Below, piece by piece: positions 34,120 through 41,590 of a DNA stretch of 64,000 nucleotides (positions are counted from its first letter, which is position 1; each line of letters begins with the position of its first letter). The position numbers and the translations under genes are program-made. This stretch comes from Flavobacterium saliperosum (GTDB lineage: Bacteria > Bacteroidota > Bacteroidia > Flavobacteriales > Flavobacteriaceae). The stretch is from the NCBI RefSeq assembly GCF_900100625.1, contig NZ_FMTY01000005.1:62001-126000 (forward strand). Direction: 5' to 3'. The notes under the pieces are model-generated. The model was given only the letters and a program-made list of their open reading frames with translations. It did not search any database and was not told the DNA's origin.

Positions 34120-34884
34120 TTAGAACTTTTCAAAAACGCCCAATCCAAATAACGCAAAATCGTATTTTACGGGGTCGTTAGCATCTAGCAAGCGAAGGTT
34201 TGTATCCAATTCAAATAGCGCTTTGGCATCGTTTTGCTTACGATTTAGAAGCCCTAATTTTCTGGCTACATTTCCAGAATGTACGTCTAAAGGGCAGGAA
34301 AGTGAGGCAGGAGATATGCTTTTCCAAATCCCTAAATCCACGCCTTTATTATCTTGTCTACAATTCCACCTCAAATACATGTTGATGCGTTTTGCAGCGG
34401 AACCGTTCATGGGATCGGAAATGTGTTTTTCAGTTCGCGGCAAATGATTAATTTCAAAAAACGTTTTCTTGAACTCCGAAATGCTTTTCTGCATTGAATT
34501 CGATTCCTGGTATTTTGTAAAAACAGTTTCTAAACCGTTGTGGCTTTGATAAATGTGCTGCAGCCCTTTGATAAATCCAACAAAATCCTGACTGTTGAAT
34601 GTCCGGTGCACAAAAGTGGAAAACCGCTCCAAATCGTTTTCGTTGTGAGACATGACAAAGTCATAAGGCGCATTTCCCATCAGATTCATCATCTTTTTGG
34701 CATTATTGATAATCATTTTGCGATTACCCCAGGCAATGGTAGCAGCCAGAAAACCCGCAATTTCGATATCTTCTTTTTGGGTAAACAAATGCGGAATCTG
34801 TATCGGATCACTTTCGATAAAATCCGGACGGTTGTATAATTCGACTTTTTCGTCGAGAAAAGATTTGAGCTCGTTTTGGTTCAA
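34120..34884 (-). CDS. TIGR02757-family protein (hybrid of host 5' end and island 3' end)
   Basis: A 254-residue protein of the TIGR02757 (DUF2400) family, found widely in Bacteroidota, function unknown. Conserved runs: YNRPDFIESDPIQIPHLFTQ, EIAGFLAATIAWGNRKMIIN, HISDPMNGSAAKRINMYLRW and DLGIWKSISPASLSCPLDVH. The gene is full length. The codons from RINMYL to the stop (34390-34120) have a second, diverged copy at 27351-27081, so the 3' third probably arrived with the efflux island. C-terminal cysteine in LRWNCRQDN replaces a valine of the orphan copy. Preceded by heptamer repeats (34890-34919). Confidence 0.88.
   Translation of the reverse strand: MNQNELKSFLDEKVELYNRPDFIESDPIQIPHLFTQKEDIEIAGFLAATIAWGNRKMIINNAKKMMNLMGNAPYDFVMSHNENDLERFSTFVHRTFNSQDFVGFIKGLQHIYQSHNGLETVFTKYQESNSMQKSISEFKKTFFEINHLPRTEKHISDPMNGSAAKRINMYLRWNCRQDNKGVDLGIWKSISPASLSCPLDVHSGNVARKLGLLNRKQNDAKALFELDTNLRLLDANDPVKYDFALFGLGVFEKF
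34373..34390. repeat. Island right boundary: 18-bp direct repeat
   Basis: AAATACATGTTGATGCGT, identical to 27334-27351, inside the TIGR02757 coding sequence. Confidence 0.75.
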
Positions 34885-34889
34885 AATTT

Positions 34890-34919
34890 AGAGAATAGAA
34901 AATAGAAAATAGAGAATAG
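34890..34919. repeat. Heptamer tandem repeat (GAAAATA type)
   Basis: Four units of seven bases: GAGAATA, GAAAATA, GAAAATA, GAGAATA. Located between the ABC ATPase gene and the TIGR02757 gene. The same unit recurs at 37448-37480. Confidence 0.7.
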
Positions 34920-34936
34920 GAACTTTAACTCATGTT

Positions 34937-35632
34937 TTATACCTCAGAATTCATAACCTGCTTGGTTACTTCATTTCGGATATCTCCATCTACCATAATC
35001 AGTTTTCTGTCGGCCATATTTGCCAGCTCCTCATTGTGGGTCACGATAACAAATGTCTGTCCGAATTCGTCACGCAGTTTAAAAAACAACTGATGTAAAT
35101 TTTCGGCGGAGTGGGTGTCTAGATTTCCGGAAGGCTCGTCGGCAAAAATAATGGCTGGCTTGTTGATTAAGGCTCTGGCAACCGCCACACGTTGTTGTTC
35201 ACCCCCCGAAAGTTCTCCGGGTTTATGGTCATAACGATGGGATAATCCTAAATAATCCAATAATCGTTTTGCTTCCGTTTCGGTTTCCTTTTTATCTTTT
35301 CCGGCGATGAAGGCTGGAATACAAACGTTTTCAAGAGCTGTAAATTCCGGTAAAAGCTGATGAAACTGAAAAATGAATCCCAATTGTAAATTACGGAATT
35401 TGGACAGGGCTTTGTCATTCATCTTCAAAATATCTTCACCGTTGATAAACAGTTCCGTGTTTTTTTCCGAAGAAGGTTTGTCCAATGTACCCATAATCTG
35501 TAATAATGTGGTTTTTCCGGCACCGGAAGCACCAACAATAGAAACAATCTCGCCTTTCTGAATATGAAGGTTAACGCCTTTTAATACGTGAAGTTTATCG
35601 AAATATTTATGAATGTTTCTGGCCTTAATCAT
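34937..35632 (-). CDS. LolD-type ABC transporter ATP-binding protein
   Basis: A 231-residue ATPase. Walker [10 protein letters not shown] at residues 34-42, Q-loop [16 protein letters not shown], signature [15 protein letters not shown], Walker [14 protein letters not shown]-loop [10 protein letters not shown]. This arrangement matches the LolD/MacB group, which extracts lipoproteins or works with FtsX-fold permeases. No permease gene is adjacent, so the partner is encoded elsewhere. The assignment to lipoprotein release is a family inference. Confidence 0.85.
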   Translation of the reverse strand: MIKARNIHKYFDKLHVLKGVNLHIQKGEIVSIVGASGAGKTTLLQIMGTLDKPSSEKNTELFINGEDILKMNDKALSKFRNLQLGFIFQFHQLLPEFTALENVCIPAFIAGKDKKETETEAKRLLDYLGLSHRYDHKPGELSGGEQQRVAVARALINKPAIIFADEPSGNLDTHSAENLHQLFFKLRDEFGQTFVIVTHNEELANMADRKLIMVDGDIRNEVTKQVMNSEV

Positions 35633-35750
35633 GGTGTTCGTTTTGACAAAGAAACAAATTAAATGACTAAAATTAAATCTGAAGTGGCATAAAATGCGTA
35701 GATGAAGTAATAAAGTTTCGTTAAAGAAAAATTAATGTTTAATTATTTAG

Positions 35751-35758
35751 TATATTTG
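35751..35758 (+). promoter_or_regulatory. TAnnTTTG -7 element of msrA
   Basis: TATATTTG, 12 bases before the ATG at 35771 and 18 before the ATG at 35777. It shows that the upstream ATG at 35735 is not used. Confidence 0.5.
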
Positions 35759-35776
35759 TTAAACAAAATAATGATC

Positions 35777-36421
35777 ATGAAGAATTTATTTTTTTGTTAT
35801 TTAGCTACCATTGCTTTCGCGTGTGAAGCCAAAGGAAATAAAAGCAAAGCGGATATGGAAATACAAACTATGGGTACAGAAAATCAGAAATCGGTAAAGG
35901 CTACGTTTGCGGGAGGTTGTTTTTGGTGTACGGAAGCACTTTTTTTAGAAATAAAAGGGGTTGAAAAAGTTGTGCCGGGATATACTGGAGGTAAAGTTGT
36001 GAATCCAACCTACGAAGAAGTATGTGAAGGGACAACAGGCCATGCCGAGGCTATTGAAATCACCTACAATCCCGAATTGATTTCCTATGAGGATTTGTTG
36101 GAAGTGTTTTTCGGAACTCACGATCCAACGACTTTAAACCGACAGGGAGCCGATGTGGGGACGCAATACCGAAGCGAAATTTTTTACCATTCTGAAGCAC
36201 AGAAAAAGGCGGCCGAAAATTTCATTGACTTGCTGAATACACAGAATTTTTATGGAAAAAAAGTAGTGACAAAAATTTCTCCTGCCGTGAGATTTTATGT
36301 TGCCGAAGAGTATCATAAGAATTATTACAACCGAAATAAGAATCAGGGGTATTGCATGGCGGTTATCGCCCCGAAGTTGGATAAATTGAAAAAGAACTAC
36401 CAATCGAAACTTAAAAACTAA
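35777..36421 (+). CDS. msrA: Peptide-methionine (S)-S-oxide reductase, lipoprotein form
   Basis: A 214-residue enzyme from ATG 35777 (35771 is an equally placed alternative). It reduces methionine S-sulfoxide in proteins with thioredoxin. FAGGCFWCTEALF contains the catalytic GCFWC motif; PGYTGGKVVNPTYEEVCEGTTGHAE and the C-terminal cysteine in NQGYCMAVIAPK follow the family. The N-terminus MKNLFFCYLATIAFAC is a lipoprotein-like signal, so the enzyme probably acts in the periplasm. It is the first gene of a likely unit with folE (20-base gap). Confidence 0.93.
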   Translation: MKNLFFCYLATIAFACEAKGNKSKADMEIQTMGTENQKSVKATFAGGCFWCTEALFLEIKGVEKVVPGYTGGKVVNPTYEEVCEGTTGHAEAIEITYNPELISYEDLLEVFFGTHDPTTLNRQGADVGTQYRSEIFYHSEAQKKAAENFIDLLNTQNFYGKKVVTKISPAVRFYVAEEYHKNYYNRNKNQGYCMAVIAPKLDKLKKNYQSKLKN

Positions 36422-36441
36422 TTCCAAACATCACCCTTTCC

Positions 36442-37113
36442 ATGGAAAACCAAACAGAAAAAGAACTTTTTGAAATCATTGGTGACGATCATCAGATGAC
36501 TTCTATTGAAACGCCCCTTCGACCGGACGCTTTCCTTAAATCCGATGAAGAGAAAATGGTGGTGATCGAACAGCATTTCAAAGCAATTATGGAAGCGTTG
36601 GGTTTGGATTTAACCGATGACAGTTTGATGGGAACACCGCATCGTGTGGCAAAAATGTACGTTCAGGAAATATTCAGTGGCCTGCATCCGGACAACCGTC
36701 CAAAGATGTCGGTTTTCGATAACAGTTATAACTATGACAAAATGCTGGTGGAGGCAAACATCCATTTTAATTCCACTTGCGAACATCATTTTTTACCCAT
36801 CATCGGAAAAGCCCATATTGCTTATGTTTCCGGAGGTAAAGTGATTGGGTTGTCAAAATTAAACCGTATCGTGGATTATTTTGCCCGTCGCCCGCAGGTG
36901 CAGGAGCGCATGACCATTCAGATCTATAACGAATTGTGTGAAGTTTTACATACCGAAGATGTGATTGTGGTTCTTGAAGCCTCCCATCTTTGTGTTTCAA
37001 GTCGCGGAATCAAAGATATATCGAGTTATACAACGACTTTGCAGTATGGTGGTGTGTTTGAAGAAAAGGAAATGCGAAACGATTTCTTTAATTTGTTGAA
37101 GAAAGAACAATAA
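36442..37113 (+). CDS. folE: GTP cyclohydrolase I
   Basis: A 223-residue zinc enzyme that converts GTP to dihydroneopterin triphosphate, first step of folate and pteridine synthesis. Conserved: DSLMGTPHRVAKMYVQEIFSG, STCEHHFLPIIGKAHIAYV (zinc Cys/His), RRPQVQERMT and HLCVSSRGIKD (second zinc cysteine). The extra 35 N-terminal residues (MENQTEKELFEIIGDDHQMT) are typical of Bacteroidota forms. Downstream of msrA by 20 bases and before a small membrane protein gene. Confidence 0.95.
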   Translation: MENQTEKELFEIIGDDHQMTSIETPLRPDAFLKSDEEKMVVIEQHFKAIMEALGLDLTDDSLMGTPHRVAKMYVQEIFSGLHPDNRPKMSVFDNSYNYDKMLVEANIHFNSTCEHHFLPIIGKAHIAYVSGGKVIGLSKLNRIVDYFARRPQVQERMTIQIYNELCEVLHTEDVIVVLEASHLCVSSRGIKDISSYTTTLQYGGVFEEKEMRNDFFNLLKKEQ

Positions 37114-37157
37114 TTGGCATTGATTTTGAAGTGATTATCATACTAAAAGCTGTAATG

Positions 37158-37454
37158 ATGTCACAAGAAATCGCGGTACAAACTTCCGAATCCAAAAAAA
37201 CAAAGCACTTGATTTTAAGTCTGCTTTTTGATGCCATTGGTTATCTCTCTTACGGAATTCCGTTTGTGGCCGAACTAACCGATGTGGTGTGGGCACCATT
37301 AGCGGGTTTTCTTCTTGCAAGAATGTATAAAGGTACCGTGGGAACTGTGGGTGGATTAACGGTTTTTGTGGAAGAGTTGCTTCCCGGACTGGATTTCATA
37401 CCAACCTTTACAATTACGTGGATTTATACTTACCTGATTAAGAAGGAAAAATAG
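37158..37454 (+). CDS. Small membrane protein of unknown function
   Basis: A 98-residue protein from ATG 37158; a GTG at 37131 would add nine residues. Hydrophobic segments HLILSLLFDAIGYLSYGIPFV and VWAPLAGFLLARMYKGTVG, then FTITWIYTYLIKKEK at the end. GYLSYGIPFVAELTDVVWAP is conserved-looking. No function known. Probably co-transcribed with folE (44-base gap). Confidence 0.6.
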   Translation: MSQEIAVQTSESKKTKHLILSLLFDAIGYLSYGIPFVAELTDVVWAPLAGFLLARMYKGTVGTVGGLTVFVEELLPGLDFIPTFTITWIYTYLIKKEK

Positions 37455-37480
37455 AAAATAGAAAATAGAAAATAGAAAAG
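37448..37480. repeat. Heptamer tandem repeat (AAAATAG)
   Basis: Four consecutive AAAATAG units directly after a stop codon (the first overlaps the gene's end). Same unit as 34890-34919. Confidence 0.7.
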
Positions 37481-37493
37481 AAAGGGGCTAGTA

Positions 37494-37820
37494 TTAAGCT
37501 CCTTTTTTATTTCCGAAAGCATCCGCGATAAATCCCAATTTCATACCGCGCAGCATTTTGAAAACAAAATTTTTAAAGAAAACGTGCTGTCCGAAAATCG
37601 TACCGATGGTTACCAGAAGCACTTTGTAAACCGGAAAAACAATCAGGACATACAAGGTCCAGTATAAAACCGGATGAAGATTGTCTTTGGTAATTCCGAA
37701 TGTCTCTAAAATTGGTTTTGAAAGATAGGAAGCCGTGGTTCCCGTAATGGCGAAAACGACAAATATGATTGCCATTTGCCAATTGCTGTTTATTCCCCAA
37801 CGCTGTTTTAAGTTTGCCAT
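37494..37820 (-). CDS. DUF6787-type membrane protein
   Basis: A 108-residue protein with two hydrophobic helices (MAIIFVVFAITGTTASYL and YWTLYVLIVFPVYKVLLVTIG) and a conserved tail (GQHVFFKNFVFKMLRGMKLG). The start MANLKQRWGINSNWQ is characteristic of the family I know as DUF6787 in flavobacteria. Function unknown. Confidence 0.65.
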   Translation of the reverse strand: MANLKQRWGINSNWQMAIIFVVFAITGTTASYLSKPILETFGITKDNLHPVLYWTLYVLIVFPVYKVLLVTIGTIFGQHVFFKNFVFKMLRGMKLGFIADAFGNKKGA

Positions 37821-37848
37821 TTTCCCTAAATATGGTCAAAAATACAAA

Positions 37849-38286
37849 TTATGGTCGAGGCGTAAAACCTCCCAGACGAATATTATTTTTTATTTGAAAA
37901 TAGACCAGATAATTGTAGATTAGGTAATTCACTTCATAACCGTAATCGATACCGTTTTGGTAATTTACTTCCATAAGAAACAGCTCCCTGTCTCTGCTGT
38001 TTTTTGGGGAACGTGCCCGGTTATTCCATTCGATTATCCAGGGGATGTTTCTGCTTTCCAGATGGGATTGAGTATAATAACCGCGTGGTCTTGCGGTTGA
38101 TTGTAACCAGGAATTGAAACCGGGATCGATGATGGTAACCTCATATTCCAATTCTTTGTTAACAATTCGCACGGTATCACTCAGGGTTTTATCAGTCTTG
38201 TTTTCCGCCATCGGTTTTGTAGTGGATTTGCAACTGAAGAGCAATGCGGTAAACATTACGATTGCTATGGGAATATAATTTTTCAT
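37849..38286 (-). CDS. DUF6146-type lipoprotein
   Basis: A 145-residue lipoprotein from ATG 38286: MKNYIPIAIVMFTALLFSC, lipobox cysteine at 19. Conserved-looking ELEYEVTIIDPGFNSWLQ and YGYEVNYLIYNYLVYFQIK match what I remember as DUF6146. Function unknown. The frame stays open to 38322, but the ATG at 38286 gives a proper lipoprotein signal. Confidence 0.65.
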   Translation of the reverse strand: MKNYIPIAIVMFTALLFSCKSTTKPMAENKTDKTLSDTVRIVNKELEYEVTIIDPGFNSWLQSTARPRGYYTQSHLESRNIPWIIEWNNRARSPKNSRDRELFLMEVNYQNGIDYGYEVNYLIYNYLVYFQIKNNIRLGGFTPRP

Positions 38287-38342
38287 CGCACTGATTTTTC
38301 TTATAAAGTTACTGAAATTCAATCGGATTTTGGTTTGTTTTA

Positions 38343-38374
38343 AATAAAAAAGCCAAACATTGCTGCTTGGCTTA
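38343..38374 (-). terminator. Terminator of the serC-serA-DUF937 operon
   Basis: AAGCCAA and TTGGCTT pair around ACATTGCTGC; on the minus strand a T run follows. Confidence 0.75.
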
Positions 38375-38392
38375 GTAAGAATAGTAATTGTT

Positions 38393-38944
38393 TTATTTTC
38401 CGAAAAGTTTTCCGAGCAAGCCGCCTAAAAAACCGCCGCTTTTTCCTGAAAGGGCTGCAGTGGCATCATTCATGTCTACTTTTCCGTCTTTATTCTGATC
38501 CAAACCAAATTGTCCGCCATATTTGGAAACGGCATCCATCAGACCGGAATTGCCACCGATTGAATTCACAATATCCGAAACATTAAAACCGGGCTGATTG
38601 GGGTCGTTCGCTTTACCGATTAATGAACCCAATACTTTCGGAATCATGCTTCCTGCAACTCCTGAAGCGGCATCACTGCTCAAACCAAACTTCTGACCCA
38701 AATTTCCTGAAAGTTGATCGGTCAGCTGTTTTACAACAGGATTCGATGCGTCAATATTTCCGCCTTTTAATAATCCGGCAATGTCGTTCACATTACCCTG
38801 GGCCACCATATTTTTCAATCCGGACAGGATACTGTTTCCGGTCTCGTTCATTACGGCTTCATTTTGTTCGTTTGGAACCGACTGATTGTTAACAATAGCC
38901 TCACCACCAAATTGTTTGACTAATTCTGATATCTGATCTAACAT
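38393..38944 (-). CDS. DUF937-domain protein with a dockerin/EF-hand-like loop
   Basis: A 183-residue soluble protein. The glycine/asparagine-rich helical region (NSILSGLKNMVAQGNVNDIAG, LTDQLSGNLGQKFGLSSDAA) is DUF937-like. Near residue 150 LDQNKDGKVDMNDATAAL is a calcium-binding EF-hand type loop (D-x-N-x-D-G-x-V-D). It ends in GGFLGGLLGKLFGK. Function unknown. It lies 55 bases after serA on the same strand. Confidence 0.75.
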   Translation of the reverse strand: MLDQISELVKQFGGEAIVNNQSVPNEQNEAVMNETGNSILSGLKNMVAQGNVNDIAGLLKGGNIDASNPVVKQLTDQLSGNLGQKFGLSSDAASGVAGSMIPKVLGSLIGKANDPNQPGFNVSDIVNSIGGNSGLMDAVSKYGGQFGLDQNKDGKVDMNDATAALSGKSGGFLGGLLGKLFGK

Positions 38945-38999
38945 TGGAAAAATATTTAAGGTTGAATATCAAATTTAAGCAAAAAAATGGTTACAAAAT

Positions 39000-39959
39000 T
39001 TACTTTTCGGTTTTTAACAGACTGATAATTTGTTCCGCAAGTTCAGTTCCGATTCGGTCCTGTGCTTCTAAAGTGGCAGCACCAATATGCGGAGTCATGG
39101 AAATCTTCGGATTCATCAAAACCTGAATGGCCGGAGTGGGTTCTTCTTCAAAAACATCCAAACCTGCAAAACGTATTTTCCCTTCCTCCAAAGCATCAAT
39201 CAGAGCCACTTCATCGATAACGCCGCCACGGGCACAGTTTACGATTCCCACACCGTCTTTCATCATGTTGATTTCTTCTTTTCCGATAACGTAACCGTCC
39301 TGAGCCGGAACGTGAAGGGTAATAAAATCGGAATGTTTCAGAATGTCTTCCATCGGTTCGGTTTCGATATCCACGTTGATGAATTGTCCGTTGTAGAAAT
39401 CTACTTTTATGGTAGCTTCATCCACATATTTGTCTGAAGCCAATACTTTCATACCCAACCCCAAAGCCATTCTTGCCACCTCACGACCAATACGTCCGAA
39501 ACCAATGATTCCGATAGTTTTTCCGCGAAGTTCAATACCGTCAGCATACGCTTTTTTAAGGCTGTTGAATTGCGAATCTCCGTCTAAAGGCATGTTTCTG
39601 TTGGCATCGTGTAAAAAACGGGCTCCGGAGAACAAATGCGCGAAAACCAATTCCGCTACCGATTCTGAAGAAGAAGCTGGGGTATTGATTACGTGAATTC
39701 CTTTTTCGACAGCATATTTTACATCAATATTATCCATTCCCACACCACCGCGACCGATGATTTTTAAAGACGGACAATTGTCGATAATATTCTGACGTAC
39801 TTTGGTTGCACTGCGGACCAAAATTACACTTACATTATTGGTATTGATATAATTGGCTACCTGTTCCTGAGCCACTTTGGTGGTTATAACTTCAAATCCG
39901 GCTTTTTCCAAAGCAGCTATTCCGCTTTGTGAAAGTCCGTCGTTTGCTAATACTTTCAT
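39000..39959 (-). CDS. serA: D-3-phosphoglycerate dehydrogenase
   Basis: A 319-residue NAD-dependent D-2-hydroxyacid dehydrogenase. GIIGFGRIGREVARMALGLG near residue 145 is the Rossmann loop; the arginine (NCARGGVIDE), glutamate and histidine (MTPHIGAAT) of the catalytic site are present. No ACT domain, so this is the short form not allosterically regulated through an ACT module. Oxidises 3-phosphoglycerate to start serine synthesis. It follows serC on the same strand with a gap of 55 bases that holds a widespread palindromic repeat. Confidence 0.9.
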   Translation of the reverse strand: MKVLANDGLSQSGIAALEKAGFEVITTKVAQEQVANYINTNNVSVILVRSATKVRQNIIDNCPSLKIIGRGGVGMDNIDVKYAVEKGIHVINTPASSSESVAELVFAHLFSGARFLHDANRNMPLDGDSQFNSLKKAYADGIELRGKTIGIIGFGRIGREVARMALGLGMKVLASDKYVDEATIKVDFYNGQFINVDIETEPMEDILKHSDFITLHVPAQDGYVIGKEEINMMKDGVGIVNCARGGVIDEVALIDALEEGKIRFAGLDVFEEEPTPAIQVLMNPKISMTPHIGAATLEAQDRIGTELAEQIISLLKTEK

Positions 39960-39966
39960 TTTATTT

Positions 39967-39996
39967 TGTCATTGTGAGGAACGAAGCAATCTCGAC
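39967..39996. repeat. GTCATTGTGAGGAACGAAGC-type repeat
   Basis: TCATTGTGAGGAACGAAGCA followed by ATCTC. I recognise this as a repeat found between genes in many Bacteroidota and other bacteria. It fills the serC-serA gap. A shorter GTCATTGCGA relative lies at 57266-57276. Confidence 0.65.
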
Positions 39997-40014
39997 CTCA
40001 TATTTTATAATAGG

Positions 40015-41085
40015 CTAAATACTTTTTTCTAATTCTTTCATTATATCGACTAAAACCTGAACGCTTTCAATCGGCAAGGCATTGTACATTGAAGCGCGGT
40101 AACCACCCACGGAACGGTGTCCGTTAATTCCTGAAATTCCGGCTGCTTTCCACATCGAATCGAATTTTTCTTTGTGACTTTCATCAACCAGTAGGAAAGT
40201 CGCATTCATGTTGGAACGGTCTTCTTTTACGGTTGTGCCTTTGAATAATGGGTTTCTGTCGATTTCGTTGTATATCAATTGGGCTTTGGCTTCGTTTAGT
40301 TTTTCGATAGCCGCAATTCCACCAAGGTTTTTCAACCATTGCATTGTTAAAAGAGAGGTGTACACCGCAAAAACCGGTGGTGTATTGTACATACTTTCTT
40401 TATCAATGTGTTGCTGATAGTTCATGATGTTCGGAATGGCTCTTCCGGTTTTACCAAGAATTTCTTCTTTAACTACGATAAGCGTAACACCTGCAGGACC
40501 CATGTTTTTCTGAGCACCGGCGTAAATCAAATCGAATTTTGAAAAATCAAGAGTACGAGAAAAAATATCCGAACTCATATCGCAAACTACAGGAACATTC
40601 GTTTCCGGAAAACTTTTCATTTGTGTTCCGAAAATGGTATTGTTACTCGTGCAGTGGAAATAATCGGCATCTTCCGGAATAGCATATCCTGTTGGAATAT
40701 GGTTGTAATTCTCCGGTTTGGAAGAAGCTACAACCACGGTTTCTCCAAAAGCTTTGGCTTCTTTGATGGCTCCGCTTGCCCAGGTTCCTGTGTCTAAATA
40801 CGCCGCTTTTCCGTCCACTCTCATCAGATTGTACGGAATTCGTAAAAACTCCATGCTCGCACCTCCTTGTAAAAACAATGCCTGATAGCCTTTTCCGGTT
40901 AAGCCTAAAAGGTCCAAAGCCAAAGCCCGGGCCTCTTCCATAACGGCAACAAATGCTTTATCTCTGTGGGAAATCTCCAAAAGGGACAATCCCATGTCGT
41001 TAAAATTTAAAACGGCCTGTGCTGCTTTTTCAAATACTTCTTGAGGTAAAATGCACGGACCGGCACTGAAATTATGTTTTTTCAT
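40015..41085 (-). CDS. serC: Phosphoserine aminotransferase
   Basis: A 356-residue fold-type I PLP enzyme making phosphoserine from phosphohydroxypyruvate and glutamate (it also serves pyridoxine synthesis in some bacteria). MKKHNFSAGPCILPQEVFEK is the family start; LFLQGGASMEF, LIYAGAQKNMGPAGVT (PLP lysine) and GISGINGHRSVGGYRASMYN near the end are diagnostic. It lies 3 bases after the HAD gene and before serA, forming the serine block of the operon. Confidence 0.96.
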   Translation of the reverse strand: MKKHNFSAGPCILPQEVFEKAAQAVLNFNDMGLSLLEISHRDKAFVAVMEEARALALDLLGLTGKGYQALFLQGGASMEFLRIPYNLMRVDGKAAYLDTGTWASGAIKEAKAFGETVVVASSKPENYNHIPTGYAIPEDADYFHCTSNNTIFGTQMKSFPETNVPVVCDMSSDIFSRTLDFSKFDLIYAGAQKNMGPAGVTLIVVKEEILGKTGRAIPNIMNYQQHIDKESMYNTPPVFAVYTSLLTMQWLKNLGGIAAIEKLNEAKAQLIYNEIDRNPLFKGTTVKEDRSNMNATFLLVDESHKEKFDSMWKAAGISGINGHRSVGGYRASMYNALPIESVQVLVDIMKELEKSI

Positions 41086-41088
41086 TAC

Positions 41089-41490
41089 TTAATCTTTAAA
41101 AACCTGAATTACTACTTCTTTTTCTACCAAGTCGGTAAATTTCCCTGTATAACGGGTTGCTTTTACCAAATGATTGTCAATCCAATGGTAATTTCCGCCA
41201 CGCGGTTTTCCAACTAAAAGGCTGTGAAATTTGAATCCGTGTTTGTTAAGCCATTCTAAGGTTACTTCACGGTGTTCTTCGGTTCTGGAGGTAAAAAAGC
41301 AAATCTGATGGCCTTCGTCGTACCATTTGTTAATGGTTTCCAAGGCGTCGGGAAACGGTTCGCAGGTTGCCATTCTTTCGGGTTGTTCGTTGGGAACATC
41401 TTCCGTGATTGTACCGTCAATGTCAATGAGGTAATTCTTAATCCCGTCTTTTAAAACCGGACTAATGTTGTCTTTGTGTTCTAATTGCAT
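41089..41490 (-). CDS. HAD-superfamily phosphatase-like protein
   Basis: A 133-residue minimal HAD domain. YLIDIDGTITED holds motif I (D-x-D-G-T), ICFFTSRTEEHREVT holds motif II, and GKPRGGNYHWIDNHLVK a lysine followed by an acidic position that could be motifs III/IV. It is about half the size of typical phosphoserine phosphatase SerB and has no cap domain. Only 3 bases separate it from serC, so it belongs to the serine operon. A phosphoserine phosphatase role is possible but is an inference from position only. Confidence 0.7.
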   Translation of the reverse strand: MQLEHKDNISPVLKDGIKNYLIDIDGTITEDVPNEQPERMATCEPFPDALETINKWYDEGHQICFFTSRTEEHREVTLEWLNKHGFKFHSLLVGKPRGGNYHWIDNHLVKATRYTGKFTDLVEKEVVIQVFKD

Positions 41491-41590
41491 TATGTTGTGT
41501 GTTTAATGCAAGCAAATTTCCAAAAAAAAAATGACTTCAGCGGCAAAAAAATGCGAAAGGGACGATTAATATCGTTTTAGGGATTTAAAG

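Larger units (their letters stand above)
27352..34390. mobile_element. Metal-efflux genomic island inserted in a TIGR02757-family gene
   Basis: About 7.0 kb bounded by 18-bp direct repeats (27334-27351, 34373-34390). It carries, all on the minus strand, two His-rich exported proteins, an RND adaptor, an HME-RND pump and a TolC-like channel, plus a replacement 3' end (34120-34390) for the target gene. The displaced 3' end lies beyond the left repeat. No integrase, transposase or relaxase gene is inside, so it was either mobilised in trans, lost its recombinase, or came in by homologous recombination across the conserved gene. The boundary call rests on where the two gene copies stop matching. 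Confidence 0.75.
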
